The notes beneath the pieces are model-generated. The model was not told the origin of the DNA. It worked only from the letters and a program-made list of their open reading frames with translations, and made no database searches. Made by a program: the position numbers and the translations under genes. Source: an uncultured Methylococcaceae bacterium (GTDB lineage: Bacteria > Pseudomonadota > Gammaproteobacteria > Methylococcales > Methylomonadaceae). From it: a DNA stretch of 53,278 bases. This document shows, piece by piece, positions 28,275 through 36,433 of the stretch (positions are counted from its first letter, which is position 1; every line of letters starts with the position of its first letter). The DNA lies in contig CAJAQT010000051.1 of the NCBI GenBank assembly GCA_903944165.1, forward strand, positions 1 to 53,278, in the 5' to 3' direction.

Positions 28275-28460
28275 TTAATTCGACAAACTCATCACACATA
28301 GCCGCCCTAACGTTAACGATGAAACGCCAGCAGAAAGACTGTATTGCTTTATTATTTGGAGTAAAAAAGCTTCAGCTTGTTTTGTATTATAACGCCAAGA
28401 GCTAAATAGACTGTGAACAGTGTTGGAGTCTGTGTTAACTGTCATTGTCATAATGAGCAT
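28275..28460 (-). CDS. Possible small protein, 61 aa, between cheA and fliE
   Basis: This frame begins 8 bp after the long cheA stop. Its ATG is preceded by AAGGACTGTA, a reasonable ribosome site, and it runs 61 codons. The C-terminal half (KQAEAFLLQIIKQYSLSAGV) looks helical. Its fourth to eighth codons coincide with a 21-bp sequence repeated at 35638. No homologue is recognised. It may be a real small gene of the che transcript or a chance frame; it ends before the fliE promoter region. Confidence 0.35.
   Translation of the reverse strand: MLIMTMTVNTDSNTVHSLFSSWRYNTKQAEAFLLQIIKQYSLSAGVSSLTLGRLCVMSLSN
28437..28457. repeat. 21-bp repeat, copy 1, with internal dyad
   Basis: AACTGTCATTGTCATAATGAG is identical to the sequence at 35638-35658. 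It contains the dyad TCATT-N5-AATGA. Both copies lie in spacers of the che cluster. Confidence 0.6.
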
Positions 28461-28468
28461 TACAGTCC

Positions 28469-31400
28469 TTACCCAAACATATACGCTACATCTAATAACA
28501 TGCCGATATCACCACTGGCGAGCAGTGCACAACCGGTAACGCCACGAATATCAGATAAAAATCCTTGCATAGGTCTAATTAATACTTGCTGTTGACCAAT
28601 TAACTCATCCACCGCCACGGCTATACGCTGCTCTTGTTTACACACCACAACAAATAAATGCATCTCGCTTGAGGACGACTCCTCTTCTGACCGCCCTACT
28701 GAGCGCGGTGAGTTTTTTAGTTGATTGCTTTCCGATAAAAACTGTATGGGTAAGACTTCATCGGCAGCTAAACGTAACATTGATTGCCCCCCATCAGCTG
28801 AAATATGAAAAACTCGCTGCGTTTCAGCGCGAACAATACGTTGAATAGCATTAATAGAAATAACATATTGCACATCCCCCACACGCACCACCATACCCTC
28901 AACAACCACCATTGCTAAGGGCATTGTTAAGTGGAAATGTGCACCACGAAACGGAGATACTGCGCCGATGTTTAAATCGCCGCCATTGCGACGAAGTTGC
29001 TTAGCCAGCTCAGAAAAATTCACGCCGTCGTCACCGATATTTTTGCTTACCGAACCAAAACCATCACTCAACATCAACGCGGGTTCAATTTTTTCAACAG
29101 ACCATCCTAAGTGTTGAATGCGTTGCGTTATTGATGAAATATCAATGCCTTCGCCATCATCTTCAAGATGTACGCTGATATGATCTTCATGCTTAGAGAG
29201 GGCTATCGTAATGTGTGCCTGCGGAGATTTGCCGTTTTGAATGCGTTGCTCTGGCGTTTCTATGCTCTGATTGATACAAAAATCAATTAGGCTACGCAGA
29301 GGGGATTTAAGTTTTTCAACCATGCTTAAATCCACATCAGTGCTATCCCCCTCCGTGACTAGCTTTACCTCACGACCCGCTTGTCTGGCGACAGCTTCAA
29401 GATACGGAAATAACGGAGTAAGTAACAAGGCTGCAGGACGAACGCGCTGCGTGATAGCGGCTTCTTGTAAGCGCGTTAAGATCGCGGCATTATGACTTTC
29501 TAGTTGCATCAATTTTTCTAATTGCTCTTGGCAATTTTCCAATGATTGCCTAATCGCTTGATAGGCTATAGATTTTTTCTGCTCCAGTGTGGCAACGCCA
29601 ACATCAAAGGTATGTAAAAAATCATCTGCAAATAAATTTGCTAAGGCATGCTGCATCATGGCCTGCCCCGTCACTAATTCACCAATCATTTCCAACATAT
29701 CTATCGACATGCCTTGCGGAGTCGCCACTAAAGCGCTTTGGTTTTTTTCTGTGATGAGCGCTTTATCTTCAGCTGAAGCGTTCACGCTAGTTTTATTATT
29801 GGCGTTAGCCTGCGTTACTTTATCGGCAAGCACGGCTTCTAATTTTAAATATTGCCCTGAAGGATCCAGTGCGCTTAATGAATCCACTAAACTTACTTGA
29901 TCGAAGTGTGCAGAAATTAAAAAATCAAATAAAGTGCGATCACCTTCAAAAACAGTAACATTGCTGATGGCTTGGATACCACTGGAGCTTAGCCAATTAA
30001 GAAAATGGGTGGCAAGCTCTTCGTCCTGATTAAGGTCGGCACGCAAAATATAAAAATAATGTTGATTGTTTCTTGCTTGCGCCACCATAGTGATACTTTC
30101 TGGCGTTAATACCTTATGAAAGGACGCCGGCAAGCCTAACGAGTGTTCAATTTGAGTGGATAATAAGGTGCCACTTGACACAAAAACTGCTTCTGACGCT
30201 TCTTGTAATAATTTTTCAATTTGTGCCATATCAGGTACTTCGCCTGATTTTGCTGCATCTAAAATAATTTCTACATCGTTAATATAAGACTTTGTCATGT
30301 GCAATAACATGCTGTCGGGTTCTACACCGTGTAGTTCGGCACGGGCATATAAATCTAACAAGGTCATACTTAACAGGGCGGCTGTTTCTTTTTCATAAAA
30401 CCAACAGGCATGATAAATTTTTATAAATAAATCTTTGATAAGCAGTATGTTTTTCTCAATATTCTCATGCTGCCGTAAGCCATCGACCATTAAGCGCATT
30501 GCTAACAAACTATCAAAAATATGCTCAGCACACCAATTACGTAAAATAGTCAGTGGGTCAATTGTTAAGCTGGTACGTTCACCTTCCATTACTTCGGCAA
30601 TGGTGACTAACTCTAGGTAAAGTTTAAATTCTAATTGCTCATACTGAATAGCTGGCGCCATTGACGCAGTCGTTGCCAAGCTAATGATTTCGTCGATAAC
30701 CTCTAAAAAACGTACAAATCCAAGGCTATCGCCTAAGACTTTCAGGTCATGAGCTGCTGTGGAAAGTTGCGCGCATAACTCAGGGGAATGCTCCTGTTTT
30801 AAACGGCCTAGCAGTTGCGATAAACGTCCCAAAGGCACGGTTAAATTATCCAGAAAATGATAAATAGGATCATTGTTTTCTTGCACGATGGAATCACTAA
30901 AGCACTCTAATTCGGCAAAAGGATCGTCTTTATTTTGATTTTCAACTAAGGCATAGAGTTCGGTAACCAAGGCGTGTGCTTGTCGTACCGACGGTGTTTG
31001 CAGAGTAAGATAGGCATTGACTAATTGTAGCCAGTCAAGCATACCAATTTGTTCAGCAGCATGATGCAAGCGATCAACCTCTTCTGCAAACAAAACGATG
31101 CTTTGCTCTGCATCATAGTCTACGAGGGTACGCTCCATTTCGGACAAAATATCATGCGCCATACTCATGAATATCTCAAGGTACACAGGGTCGGCGGCAA
31201 GTGATTGTTTATCGATAGGTTCAAACACGATTGATTCTAGCAACGTGGGGGGTTCTGGGTGAGAGGGCGCCGTTGTGGTATTGCGCGTATTGTCTTCTAC
31301 TATTTTCGCCTGTTGGCAGACTAACAGCGTGTGCTTGATTCGCTTGATAAGGTCTTCAGATAATTCAACAGATACATCATGATGAGAGGCGACGGTTGTT

Positions 31401-31714
31401 TCTAACATACTCCGCAAACTATCCGTGGTTTCTAATAATAATTGCAGCATATCGTGATCAAAAGGCACACCGTCATCGCGCACTAAACCAATTAAATCTT
31501 CGGCATGATGGGCAACAGATTCAACCACTGATAAGCCCAGCATTCTGGCATTACCTTTGTAGGTATGCATGGCACGGAAGAGTCGCGCCACCGTGTCAGT
31601 ATTGCCGGGCGTGTGCTGTAACGCCAAAAGACATTCTTCGACCTCATCTAATGATTGATTGCCTTCATCTGCATACATACTCCAGATTTCATTCATATCG
31701 AATTCTTCAGTCAT
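28469..31714 (-). CDS. cheA: Long CheA (CheA3-like) with Hpt and degenerate kinase core, 1081 aa
   Basis: An N-terminal Hpt domain has the phospho-accepting histidine H50 in FRAMHTYKGNARMLG. Two more Hpt-like segments contain H217/H218 (LHHAAEQIGM) and H322 (AAHDLKVLGDSLG). After a roughly 300-residue region without clear motifs come P3-like helices (about 650-800) and an ATPase-like P4. In P4 the N-box has lost its key residues (Asn replaced by F812, the DHG motif by NQS) and the G2 box is unrecognisable, although DDGEG (852-856) remains. A CheW-like P5 closes the protein. It probably cannot bind ATP normally and is a substrate for the short CheA. Last gene of the che cluster. Confidence 0.88.
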   Translation of the reverse strand: MTEEFDMNEIWSMYADEGNQSLDEVEECLLALQHTPGNTDTVARLFRAMHTYKGNARMLGLSVVESVAHHAEDLIGLVRDDGVPFDHDMLQLLLETTDSLRSMLETTVASHHDVSVELSEDLIKRIKHTLLVCQQAKIVEDNTRNTTTAPSHPEPPTLLESIVFEPIDKQSLAADPVYLEIFMSMAHDILSEMERTLVDYDAEQSIVLFAEEVDRLHHAAEQIGMLDWLQLVNAYLTLQTPSVRQAHALVTELYALVENQNKDDPFAELECFSDSIVQENNDPIYHFLDNLTVPLGRLSQLLGRLKQEHSPELCAQLSTAAHDLKVLGDSLGFVRFLEVIDEIISLATTASMAPAIQYEQLEFKLYLELVTIAEVMEGERTSLTIDPLTILRNWCAEHIFDSLLAMRLMVDGLRQHENIEKNILLIKDLFIKIYHACWFYEKETAALLSMTLLDLYARAELHGVEPDSMLLHMTKSYINDVEIILDAAKSGEVPDMAQIEKLLQEASEAVFVSSGTLLSTQIEHSLGLPASFHKVLTPESITMVAQARNNQHYFYILRADLNQDEELATHFLNWLSSSGIQAISNVTVFEGDRTLFDFLISAHFDQVSLVDSLSALDPSGQYLKLEAVLADKVTQANANNKTSVNASAEDKALITEKNQSALVATPQGMSIDMLEMIGELVTGQAMMQHALANLFADDFLHTFDVGVATLEQKKSIAYQAIRQSLENCQEQLEKLMQLESHNAAILTRLQEAAITQRVRPAALLLTPLFPYLEAVARQAGREVKLVTEGDSTDVDLSMVEKLKSPLRSLIDFCINQSIETPEQRIQNGKSPQAHITIALSKHEDHISVHLEDDGEGIDISSITQRIQHLGWSVEKIEPALMLSDGFGSVSKNIGDDGVNFSELAKQLRRNGGDLNIGAVSPFRGAHFHLTMPLAMVVVEGMVVRVGDVQYVISINAIQRIVRAETQRVFHISADGGQSMLRLAADEVLPIQFLSESNQLKNSPRSVGRSEEESSSSEMHLFVVVCKQEQRIAVAVDELIGQQQVLIRPMQGFLSDIRGVTGCALLASGDIGMLLDVAYMFG

Positions 31715-31875
31715 AGTCTTATCTTTAGTTGTGTAGTTGGAAGCAGGTTAGATTTGATGTTCATTACTGTTTTATTAAACTTATCGACAACCCAATTAAC
31801 CATGAGTCAGCACGAACGATGGCGTTACTTAACTTAATTGCAGTGACTTAAGAGAGGGCAGACACTAGACTTAAC

Positions 31876-31905
31876 CGTTCGCCCTGAGCCTCTTGAAGGG
31901 TGAGC
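31876..31905. repeat. REP-like element, TTCGCCCTGAGC family
   Basis: CGTTCGCCCTGAGCCTC followed by TTGAAGGGTGAGCG forms an imperfect palindrome of the CCCTGAGC...GAAGGG type. A relative lies at 34747. It is in the 270-bp spacer between cheY and the long cheA; no promoter is obvious there. Confidence 0.55.
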
Positions 31906-31988
31906 GATGAAGCCATCCCGTCTTAACTAGGTCGTCCCTTTGTTAGCGTGGGCGGTCAATAGTAAGCCTATAAAGTATAGGTATCTTA

Positions 31989-32396
31989 TTACGTTAATCC
32001 AACCAAGCGACGCATTACTTGAGTTAACTCTGTACCACGAGCATCGACTAAGTCTAAGGACACTGCACCTGAAGGCTTAGAAACAATCGCATCAGCACCC
32101 AAAGCACGTGCTTTTGCCGCGTGTGGTGACCCTGCTAACGCGACTGACGATAAAATAATTATCTTGGCTTTGCTTTTGAGCTTAGCAAAACGTAAAAATT
32201 CCAAGCCATCCATTTCTGGCATTTCAATATCCAAGAGAATTATGGCTAAATCTTTATGTTTATCTAATTCTTCTAAGGCTTTTTTGCCATTTTCAGCAAA
32301 GGCAACTGCCCTAAACTCGGGCATTTTTGCAACAAATGTGCGAATAACAGAACGCATCATTACTGAATCATCAACCACCATTACTTTATATTCCAT
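31989..32396 (-). CDS. cheY: CheY-type response regulator, 135 aa
   Basis: A stand-alone receiver domain has acidic pocket D9/D10, phosphorylation site D56 (ILLDIEMPEMDG), S83/S84 and K107. The segment after beta-4 (SSVALAGSPHAAKARALG) and the KPSG tail resemble the receiver part of CheB more than E. coli CheY. By position, between the soluble MCP and the long CheA, it corresponds to CheY6 of R. sphaeroides. It probably signals to the flagellar switch. AGGT precedes the chosen ATG; a GTG one codon earlier is possible. Confidence 0.92.
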   Translation of the reverse strand: MEYKVMVVDDSVMMRSVIRTFVAKMPEFRAVAFAENGKKALEELDKHKDLAIILLDIEMPEMDGLEFLRFAKLKSKAKIIILSSVALAGSPHAAKARALGADAIVSKPSGAVSLDLVDARGTELTQVMRRLVGLT

Positions 32397-32493
32397 CACT
32401 TACCTTATAGTTTAGTTGTTGGGCGTGATTTACCGCCCTTTTATTTAATTGATAGGCTACCCACTTAACACTGAGCAGCGTGAAGTTAAGCCT

Positions 32494-32566
32494 CGTGCAT
32501 AGGTCACAATAGCCTGAACGTATTGCGACGCGTTGTAGTTCACCATTTGGTGCGCCCCCTATAACA
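32494..32566. repeat. REP-like element, GTGCATAGGTC family
   Basis: It begins GTGCATAGGTCACAATAGC (relative of 4822) and continues with an arm CGCAATA pairing to TATTGTG. It then reads GTTGTAGTTCACCATTTGG. The pairing CACAATA/TATTGCG gives the stem. Confidence 0.55.
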
Positions 32567-32651
32567 CTGGTTTTACCAACAGAAAAACCCAATTTTTCGA
32601 CCTCAACAACAGGAAACAGGGTAGCTTGGGGGCATAATGAAAATTGCTGTT

Positions 32652-32676
32652 GGTGGATACACGATGTTTATCCACC
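32652..32676. repeat. GGTGGATA/TATCCACC hairpin
   Basis: Perfect 8-bp arms with a 9-base loop, followed by CTACC. This is a widespread type of dispersed bacterial hairpin. It is related to the AGGGTGGA segment at 121-128. Confidence 0.6.
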
Positions 32677-32722
32677 CTACCTTGATGACATTGACTACCT
32701 TAACTTTTTATTACACGTTACC

Positions 32723-34651
32723 TTAAAACTCACCAAAGCCTCGCTCATCAGCATCTAACGGTAAGATGGCTTTAGGCGCGGTTTTTTTTATCGTGCTAGG
32801 CGCTAAGGACACTGCGTGTGTTTTAGCTGTGGTTAATCCAAGCAACTGAGGGTTAGCTAATAACGCTTTGATTTGCATTAATAACTCTGGAGTTAAGCCT
32901 TCTAAACCCATGTTTGCTAAGTCATTGGCTTGTTTTGGGCGTTCCCGTAGTTTGAAATTACGTATTTCACTGCGCATGATATTAGCGACTCGATTTAATT
33001 CATTTGAAGCTGTCGCTAATTCTTCTGCTTGCTGACTGCTTTCTTGGGCTGCTTTGGCTACTTGATTCATCGCGACATTAATTTGTGACACACCCGTTGA
33101 TTGCTCAACACTTGCTGTCGCAATCTCTGCTACTAAATCTTTGACTTTAATCACATTACCCACAATTTGATCCAGGGCAACACGCGTTTCGTTGGCTATT
33201 TCTACGCCTTCAATAACCCGTTTAGATGAGTTTTCAATCAATTCAGCAGTTTCACGCGCTGCTTTTGCACTTCGCCCTGCTAAGTTTCTTACTTCCTGAG
33301 CAACGACTGCAAAGCCTCGACCATGTTGTCCTGCTCGCGCGGCTTCAACCGCAGCATTTAATGCCAGCAAGTTGGTTTGGAAGGCAATTTCATCAATCAC
33401 TTTAATAATTTTGGCGATATTTTGTGAGGACTCATTAATCGCGCCCATCGCCTCAATCATGCCGCCCATTTTAATTTGACCTTGATTTGCGGCTTGCGAA
33501 GTATCAATCACCAATTGATTGGCGGCATTTGCGTTGTCAGTATTGGCTTTTACTTGGCTATCGGTTTCTTCTAAACTTGAGGTGACCTCTTCAACAGATG
33601 AAGATTGTTCTTCTGCGGTAGACGCCATATTTTGAGAGGCGGCATTAAGATGATCGGCAGAATCTCCCACCTGTTCAACGGTGCCAACAATTTGATGCAT
33701 TGCAGTGTTGATACTGATCAAGGCATTTTCAAAGGTGTCTTTAATGCGTAAAAACTCACCTTGATAATCGCCTTCCATAGTGAGGCTTAGATCGTTTTCA
33801 CCTAGTGCCTCAATGATGTGCATAATGTCATAAATAGGACTAATAACAGAATCCAAGGCACCATTCATTGCTGACACAATTTTAGCAAATTCTCCTTGGT
33901 GCTGACTCACATCAACACGAATGCTAAGGTCACCCTGTTGCGTTGCTAAGGCTACAGCATCAATATCACCAATCATTCGGCGAATATTCTCCCGCATTAC
34001 ACGCGTACTTTCATGTAAATTTGCTGCGGCACCTTTGCAAAATTCTTTTGTAATTAATACCTTATCTAATTTCCCATGTGCTACTTCAGCTAATACCTCA
34101 GAAATATGCTCCATAACGGACACGTCCGCCCACTCCACCATCGTGCCGGTGCGCTTAGCTTGGGTATCAAATAATGGCGTTGCGGTTAATTCAAAGACCC
34201 ATTCACCTAATTTAATGCGTGTTTTAAATGGCTGAGTTAAGTGCGCAATCATGTCACGTTGATGAGCAGGATTCTTATGAAACACATCCATGCTGCTACC
34301 AATTAACTTATTTTTATCAAAATGTGGTAGATATTTACGAATACCTTCTTCCGCATTAGCAAACATTTCCATCACACTTGGATTCATGTAAGTAATAATA
34401 TTATTTTCATCCGCTATTTGAATGCACGTACTAACGTGCTCAAGTAAATGGGTATCTAGTGTGTGTTGCGACTCTGCCATGATGATTTCCTGTTCGTGTT
34501 GAATTATGGGTTGCGTTAGCGGTGTTTTTTTTACGACCGTTGTTTTTATTGGCGCGGGTGGTTTGTCTGTATGTTCTTGCTGTCGTGTATCTATCCAATC
34601 TAAAGGATCGTTCATTACTCGCCCTGTCTCACGTTTTTTTCTTTCTGCCAT
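32723..34651 (-). CDS. Soluble PAS-containing chemoreceptor (TlpT-like), 642 aa
   Basis: No hydrophobic segment long enough for a membrane helix is present, so this receptor is cytoplasmic. A basic N-terminus (MAERKKRETGR) precedes a disordered linker and a PAS domain (about 68-180). HAMP-like segments and a complete signalling hairpin with DEIAFQTNLLALNAAVEAAR follow. It sits downstream of a ParA-type gene, as tlpT does in R. sphaeroides. There the basic N-terminus stimulates the ParA ATPase to place the cluster. GGAG six bases upstream fixes the ATG at 34651; the frame also opens with a TTG at 34663. Confidence 0.92.
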   Translation of the reverse strand: MAERKKRETGRVMNDPLDWIDTRQQEHTDKPPAPIKTTVVKKTPLTQPIIQHEQEIIMAESQHTLDTHLLEHVSTCIQIADENNIITYMNPSVMEMFANAEEGIRKYLPHFDKNKLIGSSMDVFHKNPAHQRDMIAHLTQPFKTRIKLGEWVFELTATPLFDTQAKRTGTMVEWADVSVMEHISEVLAEVAHGKLDKVLITKEFCKGAAANLHESTRVMRENIRRMIGDIDAVALATQQGDLSIRVDVSQHQGEFAKIVSAMNGALDSVISPIYDIMHIIEALGENDLSLTMEGDYQGEFLRIKDTFENALISINTAMHQIVGTVEQVGDSADHLNAASQNMASTAEEQSSSVEEVTSSLEETDSQVKANTDNANAANQLVIDTSQAANQGQIKMGGMIEAMGAINESSQNIAKIIKVIDEIAFQTNLLALNAAVEAARAGQHGRGFAVVAQEVRNLAGRSAKAARETAELIENSSKRVIEGVEIANETRVALDQIVGNVIKVKDLVAEIATASVEQSTGVSQINVAMNQVAKAAQESSQQAEELATASNELNRVANIMRSEIRNFKLRERPKQANDLANMGLEGLTPELLMQIKALLANPQLLGLTTAKTHAVSLAPSTIKKTAPKAILPLDADERGFGEF

Positions 34652-34746
34652 CTGGTTCTCCAAATTAACATTGTCAGTCCGTTAGGGTGCAATCGCAATA
34701 ACTCTCGCACCTTATACCCTTTACTGCCCATCGTTAAGTAACACAA

Positions 34747-34790
34747 CCGTTCGTCCTGAACTACGTTGAAGCCTGTCGTGAGCTCTTCGA
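34747..34790. repeat. REP-like element, CCGTTCGTCCTGA family
   Basis: CCGTTCGTCCTGAACTACG, then AGCCTGTCGTGAGCTCTTCG, is a degenerate relative of the element at 31876. It lies between the coiled-coil nuclease-like gene and the MCP. Confidence 0.5.
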
Positions 34791-34817
34791 GTGCGCGGTA
34801 TGAGCCATTTGCTCAGC

Positions 34818-35498
34818 TTACAATACCAACAAATTTTCACCATGCTTAGTTTGCACAACGTTGCCACTACGTTGTAACACAAAAAAACCACGCGCTAAGG
34901 CATTTTCTTTGGCTTCATCGTAGAAATGAAATGAAGCAAGGGCTCCATACAGGCGGCAATGGTTATACACAGGAAATAACTTTTTAAAGTTTTTCATTTT
35001 GCGCTCTAATTTGTCCACATCCTTTTCATGTGCTTTGTATTTAACCTCAATAATGCCAATCGCTGTCCCGTTTGTCATCACAATATCGTATTCTTCTTGC
35101 ACATTGCCACGATGTTTACACTGACTTTTAGTAATATCATCAAAATAAATTTCACCTAAATGCGGATCATCAATCAAGCTATTAAAGAAAAATTCCTCGG
35201 CAATATCACCTTGATTTTTCTTCATGCTCCCAAAATCAACACCCACTCGTTTTAAAGTGTCATTGGTTTCTTGCTGTGATGCTTGCAACGCTGCAATCTG
35301 GCGACTGTTTTCTTGTTGTTCTTTTGCAATGTCTTGGTGTGATGCTCGCAACGTTGCAATCTGACGACTGTTTTCTTGTTGTTCTTTTGCAATGTCTTGG
35401 TGTGATGCTCGCAACGCTGCAATCTGACGACTGTTTTCTTGTTGTTCTTGTACAGTTTCTCTCAAAATTGCCCAAATCTCATCGGCCATTGCACTCAT
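34818..35498 (-). CDS. Coiled-coil plus PD-(D/E)XK nuclease-like protein, 226 aa
   Basis: Residues 18-80 hold three near-identical 21-residue (three-heptad) coiled-coil repeats of the type EQQENSRQIAALRASHQDIA. A C-terminal domain has EEYDIVMTNG and IGIIEVKYKA, giving D138 and E151-x-K153. These are the D...ExK pattern of PD-(D/E)XK nucleases and resemble DUF3782-like proteins. No nuclease activity can be assumed. It is inserted between parA and the soluble MCP gene, where R. sphaeroides has nothing. GGGAG upstream supports the start. Its role could be unrelated to chemotaxis. Confidence 0.75.
   Translation of the reverse strand: MSAMADEIWAILRETVQEQQENSRQIAALRASHQDIAKEQQENSRQIATLRASHQDIAKEQQENSRQIAALQASQQETNDTLKRVGVDFGSMKKNQGDIAEEFFFNSLIDDPHLGEIYFDDITKSQCKHRGNVQEEYDIVMTNGTAIGIIEVKYKAHEKDVDKLERKMKNFKKLFPVYNHCRLYGALASFHFYDEAKENALARGFFVLQRSGNVVQTKHGENLLVL
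35275..35463. repeat. Three tandem 63-bp repeats inside the coiled-coil gene
   Basis: Units 35275-35337, 35338-35400 and 35401-35463 are nearly identical (a few substitutions; the third diverges at its end). Each encodes 21 residues, i.e. three heptads. High identity at the DNA level points to recent duplication and possible copy-number variation. Confidence 0.9.
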
Positions 35499-35557
35499 TT
35501 TATCTCCCGCAAAATATAGTAGGTTGGTACCTGTCTTGAACTTTATCGAATGCAGCA

Positions 35558-35591
35558 GTTAGCGCATTCATCGCGTGATGGATGCGCTAAC
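35558..35591. repeat. Strong hairpin, REP-like
   Basis: A 15-bp stem with one G-U pair (GTTAGCGCATTCATC at 35558-35572 with GATGGATGCGCTAAC at 35577-35591) has a 4-base loop. It is flanked by AGGTTGG (35521) and CCAACCT (35603), so the whole 35517-35612 segment looks like one palindromic mobile-type repeat. It lies upstream of the coiled-coil gene. Confidence 0.65.
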
Positions 35592-35637
35592 CGCTTATCA
35601 ATCCAACCTTAAGGTTGAGCACATTAAACTCTATGTC

Positions 35638-35658
35638 AACTGTCATTGTCATAATGAG
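35638..35658. repeat. 21-bp repeat, copy 2
   Basis: Identical to 28437-28457 over 21 bases, including the dyad TCATT-N5-AATGA. It is between parA and the coiled-coil gene. Confidence 0.6.
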
Positions 35659-35707
35659 AATTGCTGTGCCTCAGCACCCCTCTGCTGCATTCATACTGTC
35701 GTATCGA

Positions 35708-36418
35708 CTATTGCACCAGATGAGCTTTAGCTGCTAACACCCACATAACTAATGCCTGATAGTCGTCAGCGCCTGCACTATTAGGTGCATAATCAAAAAT
35801 GGCTTGTCCGTAACTGGGGGCTTCCGCTAAACGTATATTGTTACGAATTACGCCGTTAAATACCTGTTCTCCAAAACGCTCAGTTAGCCGCGCACGCACT
35901 TCACGATGCACCACTAAACGATCATCATAGCGACACAATAACAAGCGTAAACGCTGCCATGAGATAGCCTCAGCTTCCATCCGTTGCAGTAAACGACTGA
36001 TCCCCTGCATACTTAAAAATTCTGGCTCCATGGGTGTTAATACCCAATCACATTGCGCCATCATGGTAGCAACTTCTGTGTTCCATATTGGTGGCGCATC
36101 AACTATGACCCAGTCGGTTAAGGCTGCTAAAGTCGCACGATGTGGGCGTGTGGAATGTGGATTCCAATCGCCAGGTATTAATTGGACATTTTCTGCGACA
36201 ACTTCAGGCTGTGGTGTGCGCTCTGCTGCCAACCAATCGCTTACATTCCATGATAAATTTTCTGCGCGTAAGCCTAAGGCTGCGGTTAAATGCGTTTGTG
36301 GATCAAGATCGATTAAGGTAACAGACTGCTGTGCAAAACGCGCAATGCCTAATCCCAAATTTACCGCTGTGGTGGTTTTACCTACTCCTCCTTTTTGGTT
36401 GAAAATAAGAATTTTCAC
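35708..36418 (-). CDS. parA: ParA/MinD-family ATPase (PpfA-like), 236 aa
   Basis: A deviant Walker A motif with signature lysine (KGGVGKTT, residues 9-16) is followed by LIDLDPQTHLT and DWVIVDAPP, typical of small ParA ATPases. There is no N-terminal DNA-binding domain. In R. sphaeroides the homologue at this position (PpfA) uses nonspecific nucleoid binding to segregate the cytoplasmic chemoreceptor cluster. The start is GTG, with GAGGG nine bases upstream, 15 bp after cheW. No parB gene is nearby, in keeping with a receptor acting as the ParB-like partner. Confidence 0.9.
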   Translation of the reverse strand: MKILIFNQKGGVGKTTTAVNLGLGIARFAQQSVTLIDLDPQTHLTAALGLRAENLSWNVSDWLAAERTPQPEVVAENVQLIPGDWNPHSTRPHRATLAALTDWVIVDAPPIWNTEVATMMAQCDWVLTPMEPEFLSMQGISRLLQRMEAEAISWQRLRLLLCRYDDRLVVHREVRARLTERFGEQVFNGVIRNNIRLAEAPSYGQAIFDYAPNSAGADDYQALVMWVLAAKAHLVQ

Positions 36419-36433
36419 TTAACACTGCCCTCG

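Larger units (their letters stand above)
32397..32722. other. 326-bp spacer between MCP and cheY filled with REP-like elements
   Basis: The spacer holds two palindromic elements (32494-32566 and 32652-32676). I see no convincing promoter or small gene. An in-frame stretch at 32386-32592 is merely the translation of the repeat. Confidence 0.55.

Noticed and set aside
32386-32592. 68-codon minus-strand frame between MCP and cheY
   Set aside because: Its peptide is the direct translation of a REP-like palindrome (GAPNGELQRVAIR); no independent coding evidence.
35275-35463. Regular repeats suggesting a CRISPR-like array
   Set aside because: The three units are contiguous with no spacers, are 63 bp long and lie in frame in a coiled-coil gene.
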